A stretch of 6,080 nucleotides of DNA. Source: Candidatus Gastranaerophilales bacterium. Lineage in GTDB: Bacteria; Cyanobacteriota; Vampirovibrionia; Gastranaerophilales; Gastranaerophilaceae. The stretch's first letter is position 1. Each line of letters opens with the position of its first letter. The position numbers and the translations under genes were made by a program. Positions 5,580-6,080 of the stretch are shown here, in pieces. The stretch spans positions 1 to 6,080 of the forward strand of contig CALVEE010000237.1 of NCBI GenBank assembly GCA_944326495.1, in the 5' to 3' direction. The notes beneath the pieces were generated by a model. That model made no database searches. It saw only the letters and a list, made by a program, of their open reading frames with translations, and was not told the DNA's origin.

Positions 5580-6080
5580 ATGAATATAAACCAGAATTAC
5601 GAAAATCTTGAACAGAGTTATTTATTTTCAACAATTGCACATAAGGTAAATGATTTTATTTCAAAAAATCCTGATAAAAAAGTTATAAGATTAGGTATTG
5701 GCGATGTTACTCTGCCTTTATGCAAAAAAGTTATTGAAGCTCTTCATAAAGCTGTCGATGAGATGGGAGTTCAAGCGACTTTCAGAGGCTACGGCCCGGA
5801 GCAGGGGTATGATTTTTTAAGAGAAGCTGTTCAGGGATACTATAGACAACGTAATGTTGATCTTGAATTAGATGAAATATTTATCTCTGACGGTGCAAAG
5901 AGCGATGTCGGGAATATTTTGGATTTGTTTGCGCAAGATAACACAGTACTTGTGCCGGATCCTGTATATCCGGTTTATGTTGATACAAACGTTATGGCCG
6001 GAAGAAAAGTTATTTTTGCAGATGCAAATGGTGATAACGGATTTCTTCCGATGCCTGCCGGTGAAAATGCTGATATAATT
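5580..6080 (+). CDS. dapL: LL-diaminopimelate aminotransferase, 5' end (partial)
   Basis: The first 167 codons of a PLP enzyme normally about 400 residues long. It converts tetrahydrodipicolinate to LL-diaminopimelate with glutamate as amino donor, a one-step bypass of the succinyl/acetyl routes to lysine and peptidoglycan. Characteristic blocks: NYENLEQSYLFSTIA (6-20), RLGIGDVTLPL (37-47), FRGYGPEQGYDFLRE (68-82), DEIFISDGAKSDVGNI (98-113, including the cofactor-phosphate region) and DPVYPVYVDTNVMAGR (127-142). The PLP lysine lies beyond the window. A strong AGAAAGGG ribosome site sits 5 bases before ATG 5580. The gap from the Fic stop is 28 bases with no visible terminator, so read-through from the upstream genes is likely. 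The frame is clean to the edge. Confidence 0.95.
   Translation, partial: MNINQNYENLEQSYLFSTIAHKVNDFISKNPDKKVIRLGIGDVTLPLCKKVIEALHKAVDEMGVQATFRGYGPEQGYDFLREAVQGYYRQRNVDLELDEIFISDGAKSDVGNILDLFAQDNTVLVPDPVYPVYVDTNVMAGRKVIFADANGDNGFLPMPAGENADII

Noticed and set aside
5872..6078. Open frame of 68 codons on the + strand overlapping dapL.
   Set aside because: It is an out-of-frame shadow of dapL, whose frame has clear conserved motifs.

Overview
The window looks like ordinary chromosome from a low-GC, two-membrane bacterium. A TolC-type outer-membrane channel and a membrane-fusion protein imply a Gram-negative envelope. DapL (the LL-diaminopimelate aminotransferase route to lysine and peptidoglycan) next to a DUF151 bifunctional nuclease is a combination typical of the cyanobacterial lineage. 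With the AT-rich codons this suggests a non-photosynthetic relative (Vampirovibrionia/Melainabacteria, for example Gastranaerophilales). That placement is inference from gene content; other DapL-bearing phyla are possible.

Layout. Bases 1-305 hold the 3' end of a + strand gene for a glycine-zipper protein of unknown function. It converges on a two-gene minus-strand operon: tolC-like gene (3027 to 1489), then macA-like fusion protein (1492 to 314), overlapping by 4 bases (ATGA). No ABC or RND pump gene adjoins them. A 114-base divergent intergenic region (3028-3141) separates this operon from a + strand bacteriohemerythrin (3142-3552), in which one iron-ligand histidine is replaced by glutamine. 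That gene runs convergently, two bases apart, into a minus-strand NAD kinase (4334 to 3555).

A compact divergent promoter region (4335-4409) contains a perfect 15-base inverted repeat carrying a TATAAT on each strand, plus an extended -10. It starts nadK to the left, apparently with almost no leader, and to the right a probable operon of three genes: DUF151 bifunctional nuclease (4410-4919), an autoinhibited class III Fic AMPylase closely resembling Neisseria NmFic (4946-5551), and the first 167 codons of dapL (5580 to the window end). Gaps in this operon are 26 and 28 bases.

The most notable points are the Fic enzyme with its own C-terminal inhibitory motif placed between two apparently housekeeping genes, the hemerythrin ligand substitution, and the shared nadK/nuclease promoter architecture. 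I see no tRNA, rRNA, CRISPR array, insertion sequence or other mobile element, and no gene-free stretch over 300 bases.
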